From the NCBI GenBank assembly GCA_035298965.1, contig DATGXO010000171.1, positions 1 to 9,676 of the forward strand: DNA of 9,676 nt, in the 5' to 3' direction. How positions within the stretch are numbered: position 1 is the stretch's first letter; every line of letters begins with the position of its first letter. The notes under the pieces were generated by a model. It had not been told where the DNA came from, made no database searches, and saw nothing but the letters and a program-made list of their open reading frames with translations. The stretch is from CAJCBL01 sp035298965. GTDB taxonomy: Bacteria; Verrucomicrobiota; Verrucomicrobiia; Opitutales; Opitutaceae. This document shows, in pieces, positions 1 through 6,833 of the stretch. Position numbers and translations under genes: made by a program.

Positions 1-267
1 CTCCGCGTTTTCCAACTGCTCGCGCTGGCGTTGCTTGAGTCCGGGATTGGCAATCGCAGCCGGCGACGGCCCCACGTTTTCGTCAATGCGATGCCGCAAT
101 GTTTGCCCGGTAGTTCCACCCACCGCAGCGACGTACGGCACTCCTTCTTGTGTACCGTTGTTATCGCAGAGAATGCCCCAGCTCGGCTTCAGCGCGCTCG
201 AAGATCCGATTGGGATGCCAGCCGGTTGAAATGTCGCAGGGGTGGGCCGTGCGGCCCACCCCTGCGT
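1..267 (-). CDS. Unidentified open frame, partial, no clear start
   Basis: On the minus strand this frame is open for 89 codons after a TGA at 268-270 and continues past the left edge, so its 3' end is unseen. It reads as an ordinary soluble protein, with a stretch WGILCDNNGTQEGVPYVAAV followed by a glycine/threonine turn and a charged end (KQRQREQLENAE) that looks like the start of a helix. There is no ATG in frame; the first possible starts are GTG codons in the middle, and the 5' end of the frame runs through the hairpin at 235-266. It could be the broken or frameshifted remainder of a gene, the body of a gene with a non-standard start, or chance. I do not recognise a family. It follows the large secreted protein on the same strand. 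Confidence 0.3.
235..266 (-). terminator. Strong GC-rich hairpin downstream of the large secreted protein
   Basis: Two 15-base arms (235-249 and 252-266) are perfectly complementary around a 2-base centre. On the minus strand the hairpin begins 36 bases after the TAG of the 303-3836 gene, which fits a transcription end. It lacks a real U-tract (the bases after it on minus read ACATTTCAA), so it may act as a factor-assisted terminator or mRNA-stabilising stem, or be a copy of a dispersed palindromic repeat of the GTGGGC/GCCCAC kind. Confidence 0.5.
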
Positions 268-302
268 TCAAGCCGCTGGGAAATCAGCAGGCGATATTGT
301 GG

Positions 303-3300
303 CTAGTCGCGATCTCCGCAGTCCCCGCTGTGACCTTTGGGGACCGTCACTTCGCAACTAGTGGTGTATCGTTTCCCTGGGCCGTCCACGGCATCGCAGA
401 CGATGGTGTACACCCGGCCGGAACCGGACTCGCTGCGCTCGGCGCGCAAGCGAACGGTGGCCACATACGCTGCGCCATCCCAGGTAAGCGCGACCGGAAC
501 GGGTGAAGTGTAACCATCGGAACCGTTGACGTCGCCCTTCGTATGGCCGTCCTTGGAGCCGTTGTCGGGTTCATTGCTCGCGATGAAGCAGTCCACATCG
601 AGACCGAGCGCAACCGGGTCGATAGACGGGTCGAAGAACCGGGCTTTGATCTTCACCTCGCGCATCTGATGGTTCGCCGGGGCGAGGATGGTACGGTCGG
701 TCTCGACGAGCAGAGGCGGGGCCGTCTCCGGCAGGACCGGATTCAGCGTAACGGCATCGAGCGTCGCCACGTCCGCACCGGTGTTCACAAACAAAATTCC
801 CAGCTTGCCGCCCACCGATTCGGGTGTCGCGGCGATCCGGCCGGAGTAGCTCGACCAGCCGCCGTTGATATCCGACGAGACACTGCCGATCACGTTCGCC
901 GGATTGTCGTAGAACAACGTGGCGGTCCATTGCGACGGGCCCCACCAGATCTTGGCCGCGTACCCGATGTCGAACGAGTCGCCCGCTTTGATGACATACT
1001 GGCTTTGGAGAAACGCTCCGCGGCCCGGGAAGAAGAAGGCGGAGAAACTCCCGTTGAAGGTCCCCCACCAGGCATTTCCCGCCTCGACGCCAGCGGAGTC
1101 CATGGTGCTGGGATAATTCGTCCAGCCGGGGACATCGTGGGCCGGGTTGTCGAAACCGTCGAACTCGGGCCAGCTGCCCACGCCGGCCTCGAAGTCGGCA
1201 TTCTCCAGCGCGATGGTGGCCGCTCCGGGAGGGGGCTCCAGCGTGGCCTTGGCTAGGGTGGCGACGGCTTCGGCGCTGAGCGCATGGTTGTAGATGCGGA
1301 AGTCGTCGATGGCACCGTTGAACATGGGATCGGGCCACTGGCTCTTGCCGATGTAATTCAAGACGGGATTGAAGTCGGAAGGCTTGATGGTCGTGGTCGT
1401 CGAAGCCTTGAGGACGCCATCGACGAACAGTTGCGCGGTCCCGTTTCCGAGTACGACGGCCACGTGGGACCAGGTGTCGACAGGTAGCGAGGGTGCGAGG
1501 AGGTCATGGGTTCCCACACCTTCCTTGGTGATTGTGAACTGCATGCTGGTGCCTGACCAGTTGGCGGGGGTCAGGAAGAGGTTTTCGCCCGTGCCGTTGC
1601 CAAAGTCGAAGATCCGCTGCCAGTTCTGGCCGCCACGCCAATAGACCCACGTGGCGATGGTGATTTGGTCATAGTTGGCGACTTCCGCCGGGAGACTCAC
1701 ATAGCCCGTTCCGTTGAGCCCGAGGGCGCTGCCCTCGAGACCGCCGGGGACGTAGGCGGCCCCAGACTCCAGCACGCCGTCGTTGTGATTGACGCTTTCG
1801 TCCTTCGCATTGAGTTGGAACGCATATTGCGCGACGAGCGATGGGCGACCGGTCGGTATGGCGCTGACCACGTTGGACTTGGTGGAGCGGTTGTACGAAC
1901 GATCAACAGCCACCACCGCGTAGTAGTAGCGCTTGGCCTGATTGGCCGCTTGGTCCGTGTAGGCCGTGGTCGTCAGTCCCCGGGCGATGGTTTCGAACGG
2001 ACCGTTGGCGGAGGTCGAGCGCAGGAGGTTATAGGTGCAGTTCGTCTTGTGCCTGATGGGCAACCACTCGATTCGCACCGAGGCTGCATTGGCGGAAGCG
2101 TTGATCGCGAGCGGCCTGCCGGGAGGTGTGCGGTCCGCCGGATTCGCGCCGATGGGAATGAGACGCCATTGCTGGCTGGTCTCTTCACTTGCCGGACGCT
2201 GAACGATCGTGGCTCCGTCGGTCGCGAGATTGAGGCCGCTCCAGCCGCTGCCGATCCTGAACCAGCCATCTGCGACGTAGTCGAGGAACCAGATTTGGTT
2301 GTCCCCTGGGTACGGCCAGTCCGGATTCGTCGCCTGTTCCCATTGCTTGATGGGCGCGCCCTCCGTTAGGGCCCAGCCGTAGATGTCGGGTGCCTTGCCG
2401 CTGTGGCCGGCCGCGAACTTGAAATAGCTGTAGTCGCCGCCGCGGGTATTCGGGAGGGGATGGATCTCCCACTGCTGATGGTCGGCTCCGCTGAACGCAC
2501 TCTGTACGATTGACGCGCCGTTGTCCGTGCTGCCCCCGGCGACCTCCATCACCTGCCCGCTGGCGCGGTTGACGAGGTAATAGCGGCCGTCGATCACGGG
2601 CTGCACATCCTCGCCCCAGGTGACATTGACCACGCGCTCGGCGTTATGATGCGCGGGCGTCTGGTAGCCCGGAGCGCCCGTGGTGGCCACGTCGAACGCC
2701 CGCAGCGGCCCATGACCATCGTAGAAAACGGGGCGGTCCTTCGAAAAGAAGCGGAACGTTGTGACCTTGGCCTGGCGTTCCGACTCGCCGACAAAAGCCT
2801 GCACCTTTCCGCTCGGCGCCCGGTAGACCGAGGCGGCCGTCCAGTTCGGACGGTTTTCCGCGTAGGCGAGCCGCCTGCCGTCGCTGGCTTTGACGAATTC
2901 GCCGCGGGCACGCTGGGCCGTGCCCCACCAGATACCGACGTTAAGGCCGTACTGCGCGCCGACCATAGCCTCCATGACGTTGTGGAGTTCGTCGTTCGTG
3001 GCGACGTCGCCGTTTGCCCGCACCTTGGTGTAAAAGTCCGCATAGGTGTCGAAACTACCGGCGAGCTGGTGGGTGTTTCCTTCCTCCACAAAGTCCCAGC
3101 CATTGAGGGTATCATACCAAGAGGCAGCCTGATCGTTGTTGAGCGTGTTTCCGCCCATGACGCTGATGAAGTCCGGGGCCGAATAACTGAAGGCCGGAAA
3201 GGCCCCGCTCCAACGCAGTTGCCAGACGACATCGCCGAATCGGGTGACGTTTCCCTGCCAGGTGCCATTGTCCGGCTCGTTGAACGGGGCCACCGAGAGC

Positions 3301-3836
3301 ACCTTGCGGCCGGCGAGCTGGCACTTCTGCGCAGTTACGGCGATGAGCTCGGCCCATTTGTAAGGATCCACGCCGCCGCCGCCCAGGTACGGGTTGCTGG
3401 TCCCATTGTCCGTATCGTTGTTCAGGTAGAGAGCGGTCTGGTCCCCCGTGTAGGTGTCGACGAGAGACATCCGTTGATTGAACTCCGCCAACCCCGTGCC
3501 GGTGAGATCGTCGTTGCGACCGTCGCCATCCGTGTCGACGAGGGGCGTGTCGCCGGTGAAGGAGAAACGAACCACATCGGTCCGTTCCTTGCCCGTGAAG
3601 TTCACGCCGCGAATGAGGTTTGCGTCCGACAACCAAGCGGTGTCGAAGCCCCAGAGATCGAGTCCCTTGTATACGCCCGGGTCGTCTGTTTTGAACACGA
3701 CCACATTGTCTTGGCCAATGGCCGGGCCGGCCAGCAGCACTCCCAGTATCATGCCGAATGCTCCACCCGGAATGGTCCGGGGACGCCTGGCGGCGGGAGG
3801 AATGTATCCCGTCGTTGATAACGCAGATCCGATCAT
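303..3836 (-). CDS. Secreted modular glycoside-hydrolase-like protein (clan GH-A-like catalytic part, ricin-B, FN3, LamG, Ig-like)
   Basis: I start this 1177-residue protein at ATG 3836, not the upstream in-frame ATG at 3992, because a full AAGGAG lies 7 bases before it and a signal peptide follows (arginines near 18-21, hydrophobic core about 27-40, cleavage near AIG-Q 39-42). Residues 42-410 look like a TIM-barrel hydrolase: APFNEPD (183-189) carries a clan GH-A style Asn-Glu acid/base pair (Glu187), and Glu289 in NVMEAMVGAQYG is a plausible nucleophile about 100 residues later. Next come a ricin-B beta-trefoil (about 419-560, two QQW motifs), FN3 (568-662), LamG/concanavalin-like (667-863), a jelly-roll with NADFE...VPGW (879-1035), and a terminal Ig-like domain with SNEPDNG and RVYTI. 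The lectin-like modules imply binding of an insoluble polysaccharide outside the cell. Family and substrate are unknown to me; GH30-like is the nearest guess. Confidence 0.75.
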   Translation of the reverse strand: MIGSALSTTGYIPPAARRPRTIPGGAFGMILGVLLAGPAIGQDNVVVFKTDDPGVYKGLDLWGFDTAWLSDANLIRGVNFTGKERTDVVRFSFTGDTPLVDTDGDGRNDDLTGTGLAEFNQRMSLVDTYTGDQTALYLNNDTDNGTSNPYLGGGGVDPYKWAELIAVTAQKCQLAGRKVLSVAPFNEPDNGTWQGNVTRFGDVVWQLRWSGAFPAFSYSAPDFISVMGGNTLNNDQAASWYDTLNGWDFVEEGNTHQLAGSFDTYADFYTKVRANGDVATNDELHNVMEAMVGAQYGLNVGIWWGTAQRARGEFVKASDGRRLAYAENRPNWTAASVYRAPSGKVQAFVGESERQAKVTTFRFFSKDRPVFYDGHGPLRAFDVATTGAPGYQTPAHHNAERVVNVTWGEDVQPVIDGRYYLVNRASGQVMEVAGGSTDNGASIVQSAFSGADHQQWEIHPLPNTRGGDYSYFKFAAGHSGKAPDIYGWALTEGAPIKQWEQATNPDWPYPGDNQIWFLDYVADGWFRIGSGWSGLNLATDGATIVQRPASEETSQQWRLIPIGANPADRTPPGRPLAINASANAASVRIEWLPIRHKTNCTYNLLRSTSANGPFETIARGLTTTAYTDQAANQAKRYYYAVVAVDRSYNRSTKSNVVSAIPTGRPSLVAQYAFQLNAKDESVNHNDGVLESGAAYVPGGLEGSALGLNGTGYVSLPAEVANYDQITIATWVYWRGGQNWQRIFDFGNGTGENLFLTPANWSGTSMQFTITKEGVGTHDLLAPSLPVDTWSHVAVVLGNGTAQLFVDGVLKASTTTTIKPSDFNPVLNYIGKSQWPDPMFNGAIDDFRIYNHALSAEAVATLAKATLEPPPGAATIALENADFEAGVGSWPEFDGFDNPAHDVPGWTNYPSTMDSAGVEAGNAWWGTFNGSFSAFFFPGRGAFLQSQYVIKAGDSFDIGYAAKIWWGPSQWTATLFYDNPANVIGSVSSDINGGWSSYSGRIAATPESVGGKLGILFVNTGADVATLDAVTLNPVLPETAPPLLVETDRTILAPANHQMREVKIKARFFDPSIDPVALGLDVDCFIASNEPDNGSKDGHTKGDVNGSDGYTSPVPVALTWDGAAYVATVRLRAERSESGSGRVYTIVCDAVDGPGKRYTTSCEVTVPKGHSGDCGDRD

Positions 3837-3843
3837 AGCATTG

Positions 3844-3849
3844 CTCCTT
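3844..3849 (-). promoter_or_regulatory. Shine-Dalgarno AAGGAG deciding the start of the large secreted protein
   Basis: Read on the minus strand, AAGGAG is followed by 7 bases and then ATG at 3836. It sets the start there and leaves the 52 in-frame codons upstream as untranslated leader. I see no comparable site before the other protein genes in the window. Confidence 0.8.
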
Positions 3850-4201
3850 GTTGTAACCCTTTGGTTTGTTTGGGGCGGGGATGAGTGAAGACGCAGTACG
3901 GGCAGCGATGGGAATGTCGCCGCAGGCTGGCTCAGATTCGGAAGCGGCGCGCGATGGGCACGGTGTAGGGGTGCACGCGGAAACAGGGGCATGCCTGCAT
4001 CGACGCCGTTGTGTGAAGGGTAGCGGGGACTTTGTCGCAGAATAACACACCCCTGAAGGGGCGTCCCTCACCTGATCGAGTGAATCGGCGCGTGCTTCTT
4101 TTATCGCGGCAGGCGGCGGCACCTCCGGTGCGGAGGAGGGGAAGCTCAGTTGGCTACGATCCGACCGCGCGACGTTTCGATGGGACCGTACGGATGCGGT
4201 G

Positions 4202-4218
4202 GAATACAGCGTGTATTC
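4202..4218. repeat. 17-bp inverted repeat, possible operator
   Basis: GAATACA and TGTATTC are perfect inverted arms of 7 bases around GCG. The site is AT-richer than its surroundings, which suits a dimeric repressor site better than an RNA hairpin. It lies about 370 bases upstream of the large secreted protein's start, far for a classical operator, so a role is uncertain. Confidence 0.35.
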
Positions 4219-4470
4219 AGGTGACTGGGCTGATCGATCACGTCATCGTCGACGGTCCGAAGCCCGATCCGGCCGTCCGCCGGTTCTACTCATTGCGTGA
4301 AGCGTGTCTGCGCCGCAGGCGACACCTTCGCTCCCGACACTCGCCGCCGAGTGCTCGTGATGGACTGCCCCCCATTGCGATCGCGGCTCAGAGGTGGGGC
4401 GGCCGTGGAACGATGGCACTCTTCGTCGATCGGCGGTGCGATCGCGTGCGGTGAGAGGGGGCGGTGTCCG

Positions 4471-4519
4471 TCAACAAAACAGCCACACAGCTTGCCGTTT
4501 GTGCGGCATCTGTGTGGCT
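4471..4519 (-). terminator. Rho-independent terminator of tRNA-Leu
   Basis: Read on minus, a 10-bp perfect outer stem (4510-4519 with 4481-4490) continues, after a small internal loop, into a 5-bp inner stem (4504-4508 with 4493-4497) with a 6-base loop. It is followed at once by GTTTTGTTGA. It begins 21 bases after the CCA end of tRNA-Leu, as expected for a monocistronic tRNA transcript. Confidence 0.8.
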
Positions 4520-4540
4520 ATTTCGCTTCCAGAGGAGAGA

Positions 4541-4627
4541 TGGTGCCCAGAGTGGGGGTCGAACCCACACTCCCTTGCGGGAACAGGATTTTGAGTCCAG
4601 CGCGTCTGCCAATTCCGCCATCCGGGC
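4541..4627 (-). tRNA. tRNA-Leu (anticodon CAA)
   Basis: This 87-base gene has all the parts of a class II tRNA. The acceptor stem is 7 bp (GCCCGGA with TCTGGGC, one G-U), with discriminator A and an encoded CCA. The D-arm is GCG...CGC, the anticodon loop CTCAAAA with CAA at 4591-4593, the long variable arm TCCC-GCAA-GGGA, and the T-arm GTGGG-TTCGACC-CCCAC. It reads UUG codons. The anticodon stem has a U-U mismatch at its second pair (bases 4599 and 4585). It is followed by a U-tract terminator and transcribed away from tRNA-Pro. Confidence 0.97.
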
Positions 4628-4781
4628 GTCTCGGAGGCGGGAAGAAAAGCTAGCGCACGGGTGAAGTCCACCGGAATTTCCGCACGCGTACGTGCGTGCG
4701 ACCACGTCTCGTGGAAAGTTGCGGAGAAAGGTCTTGCCTCGGCTCGGGGAGGCCCGTTGCCTTGCGCCCCTTTCCAAGGTC

Positions 4782-4858
4782 CGGGCCGTAGCGCAGACTG
4801 GTAGCGCACTTGCATGGGGTGCAAGGGGTCGTGAGTTCAAATCTCACCGGCCCGACCA
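4782..4858 (+). tRNA. tRNA-Pro (anticodon GGG)
   Basis: This 77-base gene has a fully paired 7-bp acceptor stem (CGGGCCG with CGGCCCG), discriminator A and an encoded CCA. The anticodon stem CTTGC/GCAAG closes the loop ATGGGGT, giving GGG at 4816-4818, and the T-loop is TTCAAAT. It decodes CCC and probably CCU. It is divergent from tRNA-Leu; the 154 bases between must hold both promoters, but I could not fix -35/-10 boxes there. The next gene on its strand is the VanZ-family protein. Confidence 0.97.
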
Positions 4859-4863
4859 TTTTC

Positions 4864-4886
4864 CCTCTGAGACCCCAATTCAGAGG
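4864..4886 (+). repeat. Hairpin just downstream of tRNA-Pro
   Basis: CCTCTGA and TCAGAGG form a perfect 7-bp stem around a 9-base loop, 5 bases after the tRNA CCA end. A TTTT run precedes rather than follows the stem, so it is not a standard intrinsic terminator on either strand. It could be a trailer structure marking 3' processing, or a leaky stop that lets transcription go on into the VanZ-family gene. Confidence 0.45.
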
Positions 4887-4962
4887 TAACGGAAAGCGGG
4901 TTCATCGCCGAGCGGGGCGAAATGCGTTTGCGGCACGGCGCCGAAGTCCGCCTGCTCGAAAC

Positions 4963-5442
4963 GTGAGCGAGACGACAAACCACTCCATCGCGTCGCGTTG
5001 GCGTTGGCTCTGGGCGCTGACCCTTGCCGGCGCGATCGTGCTCGCTTCCGGTAACAATCCGGCCGCTCCACCGGTCTCGTTCGTGGGCATCGACAAAGTT
5101 GCGCACTTCGGGGTGTTCGGATTGCTCGCGACCCTGGTGTTGCGGATGCCGTCCGTGTGGCGCCGCTTCGGTGGGCGCGGCTGGCTGGCGGTGGCGGCGG
5201 TATCGTTGTTCGGTGCGACGGATGAATGGCACCAGAGCTTCACACCGGGCCGCTCGGTGGAGGTTGCCGACTGGATCGCCGACACGACCGGCGCTGCGCT
5301 CGCCGTGCTGCTCTACCTGCACTGGCCGAACTACCGCCGGCTGCTCGAGACGCCGGTGCGACTCGGCCGGCGCAAACGGACAACGCAGAGCGCCGCTTCT
5401 CCGGCTGCGCCGCCGTGCGAGACGGCGGACTCGAGGCGATGA
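4963..5442 (+). CDS. VanZ-family membrane protein
   Basis: A protein of 159 residues starting at GTG 4963. The only in-frame ATG upstream, at 4810, falls inside tRNA-Pro and can be ruled out, and no other in-frame start lies between. The VanZ-like signature is clear: DKVAHFGVFG (44-53), then FGATDEWHQSFTPGR (83-97) with a DW pair soon after (103-104). Hydrophobic segments near 15-29, 50-61, 74-86 and 106-121 give about four membrane passes, and the basic tail (about 125-159) is probably cytoplasmic. VanZ proteins are named after the teicoplanin-resistance gene, but most members have no proven role, and nothing nearby suggests glycopeptide resistance. No Shine-Dalgarno precedes the GTG. It lies 104 bases after tRNA-Pro and may be read from the same promoter. 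Confidence 0.85.
   Translation: MSETTNHSIASRWRWLWALTLAGAIVLASGNNPAAPPVSFVGIDKVAHFGVFGLLATLVLRMPSVWRRFGGRGWLAVAAVSLFGATDEWHQSFTPGRSVEVADWIADTTGAALAVLLYLHWPNYRRLLETPVRLGRRKRTTQSAASPAAPPCETADSRR
5410..5428 (+). terminator. Weak hairpin at the end of the VanZ-family gene
   Basis: CCGCCGT and ACGGCGG form a 7-bp stem around 5 bases inside the last codons of the VanZ-family gene. No U-tract follows. It is the only obvious stem near the convergent junction with the alpha/beta hydrolase, whose stop is 19 bases further on. Confidence 0.25.
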
Positions 5443-5461
5443 CGAGCGCGTTGCTGCGGAT

Positions 5462-6814
5462 TCACCGCGGCGGCGGTGGTTGCAGCAGTTCGCGAAACTC
5501 GGAACGCGCGAGCGAATCGGCGAAGGCCGGCTCGCGCTCGACATCGCCCACGCCGATCACTCCATCGCGCAACAGCACCCGCAACAGTGCCGCGGCTTCG
5601 GCGTGGTTGCCGGCGAGCGCGGCGACGCACGCCGTCTGGTACGCGAGCAGGGGCGAGTCGGGCTGAACCGCAGCCGCGAGCTTGGCCCAATGGAGCGCAT
5701 CGGGCGCGAAACGCCCCTCGGCGAGCGCGACCGCGGTGCGATGGCAGGCTTGGAGCACCGCGCCAACGAGCGCGCCGCGCGCGGCGAATGCGTCATCCGC
5801 TGCGCCCCCGACATGCGATTGTTGGCGCCAGCGCGCGAGCGTGGCGGCGGCGGCGCCGGGATCGAGGGCGAACTCAGCCTCGCGCAGCCAGGCTTTGATC
5901 AGTTCGTTCTGGCGGCGCTCGAGCCGCCGGGCGGCTCCTCGATCGGGCGTGGCTCGGAGCAGATCGCGGCGTTGCCGGCCGAGCGCGTCAGGATCGAGCC
6001 ATGGTTCCGCGGCACCGAAAAGCGCGGAGCACGCGAGGTAGGGCTCGGGCGCGGGAAACTCGGCCAACGTGGCCCGCCGTCGCTGGATGAGCCCGATGGC
6101 GAAATTCCGATACCTGGCGCGGATTCCGGCGTGCCGATGGCGCGCGTCGAGCCAGGCGAGGGTGGACTCGGTCTGCGATTCGGGCAACCAGTGGTGATCG
6201 CCGGGGAAGATCACGAGCTGATGCGCCGTGGCTGAATCGCGGAGATCGCGGTCGATGCGCAACAGCTCTTGGCGGTTGAAATCTTCGGAGCCGGCGAAGC
6301 CGAGCAGATCGAAGCCGAGCCGCGGCGGGGTACTCTCGTGGTCCTGGAAGCCGCCGCCGCAGACGACCGCGGCTTTGGCGAAGCCGGCCAGACAAACGCG
6401 GGTCGCGACCCGCGCACCGCCGGAAAAGCCGGCGACGTAGACGCGCTCGCGGTCGATCGAGTAGCGCTCGCTCACGTCGCGCAGCAGCGTGGCGACGGCG
6501 GCGTCGTTGTCCGAGACCGGCCCGTTACGGGAACTGTGGGAGCCGGCGACGATGTACCCGTGCTTCTCAGCCGCGGCCGCGAAGAGCCGAACCGGAAGCG
6601 CGCCGCGGGCCCGCGGGTCGAAGCAGAACAGCACCGGCCAGCGCCGCGCCGGGTCGTAGCTGGTCGGCACGAACACTGCGTAGCTTTGGTGCGCGTCCGC
6701 GCGGCAGACGACCTTTTCGACGAAGCCACGCGGGTCGGGCGGCGGTGCCGGTGAATCGGCGGCGCAGACGAACGGGAGAGCGAATAGCGCGAGGGCGAGC
6801 AGGCGGCGTGGCAT
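5462..6814 (-). CDS. Secreted alpha/beta hydrolase with C-terminal helical (TPR-like) region
   Basis: A 450-residue protein. Residues 1-19 form a short signal peptide (MPRRLLALALFALPFVCA, cut near A19), so it is exported. Residues 30-225 fit an alpha/beta hydrolase of the esterase/dienelactone-hydrolase type: a start resembling peptidase or esterase domains (YAVFVPTSYDPARRWPVLF, 45-63), the nucleophile elbow GFSGG (129-133, Ser131), an acidic residue in GSEDF (Asp178 or Glu177) and histidine in PGDHHW (His207 or His208). Residues 230-450 are alanine-, leucine- and arginine-rich and helical; the last 80 or so look like a degenerate TPR pair ending with EPAFADSLARSEFRELL. The substrate is unknown; next to GH2 and GH12 genes a polysaccharide esterase is possible but unproven. 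It is preceded by its own promoter candidate, has no Shine-Dalgarno, and converges on the VanZ-family gene. Confidence 0.85.
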   Translation of the reverse strand: MPRRLLALALFALPFVCAADSPAPPPDPRGFVEKVVCRADAHQSYAVFVPTSYDPARRWPVLFCFDPRARGALPVRLFAAAAEKHGYIVAGSHSSRNGPVSDNDAAVATLLRDVSERYSIDRERVYVAGFSGGARVATRVCLAGFAKAAVVCGGGFQDHESTPPRLGFDLLGFAGSEDFNRQELLRIDRDLRDSATAHQLVIFPGDHHWLPESQTESTLAWLDARHRHAGIRARYRNFAIGLIQRRRATLAEFPAPEPYLACSALFGAAEPWLDPDALGRQRRDLLRATPDRGAARRLERRQNELIKAWLREAEFALDPGAAAATLARWRQQSHVGGAADDAFAARGALVGAVLQACHRTAVALAEGRFAPDALHWAKLAAAVQPDSPLLAYQTACVAALAGNHAEAAALLRVLLRDGVIGVGDVEREPAFADSLARSEFRELLQPPPPR

Positions 6815-6833
6815 GGCGGGGTAGCTGGCGCCG

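Larger units (their letters stand above)
3837..4480. other. Long intergenic stretch without a convincing gene
   Basis: About 640 bases separate the large secreted protein from the tRNA-Leu terminator. Open frames exist on both strands (for example 4032-4454 plus) but they are arginine-rich, run through neighbouring features or lack ribosome sites, and none resembles a known protein. The stretch should hold the 5' leader and promoter of the 303-3836 gene; no clear -35/-10 pair stands out. The only structured elements I found are the inverted repeat at 4202-4218, a 10-base palindrome at 4231-4240, and two copies of CGATCG at 4427-4432 and 4439-4444. Confidence 0.6.

Noticed and set aside
2646..3818. 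Plus-strand open frame of 390 codons
   Set aside because: It lies wholly antisense to the large secreted protein, whose frame shows clear domains. The plus-strand translation has no recognisable motifs, and its openness follows from GC-rich codon use on the other strand.
3837..3992. 52-residue N-terminal extension of the large secreted protein
   Set aside because: It would bury the signal peptide, and the full AAGGAG is correctly spaced for ATG 3836 only.
4032..4454. Plus-strand open frame of 140 codons in the intergenic stretch
   Set aside because: Arginine-rich, no ribosome site, no resemblance to a known protein; treated as chance.
4388..4840. Minus-strand open frame of 150 codons across both tRNA genes
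   Set aside because: It runs through tRNA-Leu and part of tRNA-Pro; real protein genes do not normally span two tRNAs.
4810..4962. Upstream ATG extension of the VanZ-family gene
   Set aside because: The ATG is in the anticodon arm of tRNA-Pro, so the extension would be translated from the tRNA itself. GTG 4963 is the first sensible start.
4963..5442. Glycopeptide resistance role for the VanZ-like gene
   Set aside because: No vanA/H/X/R/S-type genes are nearby, and most VanZ-family proteins are unrelated to resistance.
5024..6235. Plus-strand open frame of 403 codons
   Set aside because: It overlaps the VanZ-family gene in another frame and then runs antisense to the alpha/beta hydrolase; very arginine-rich with no motif.
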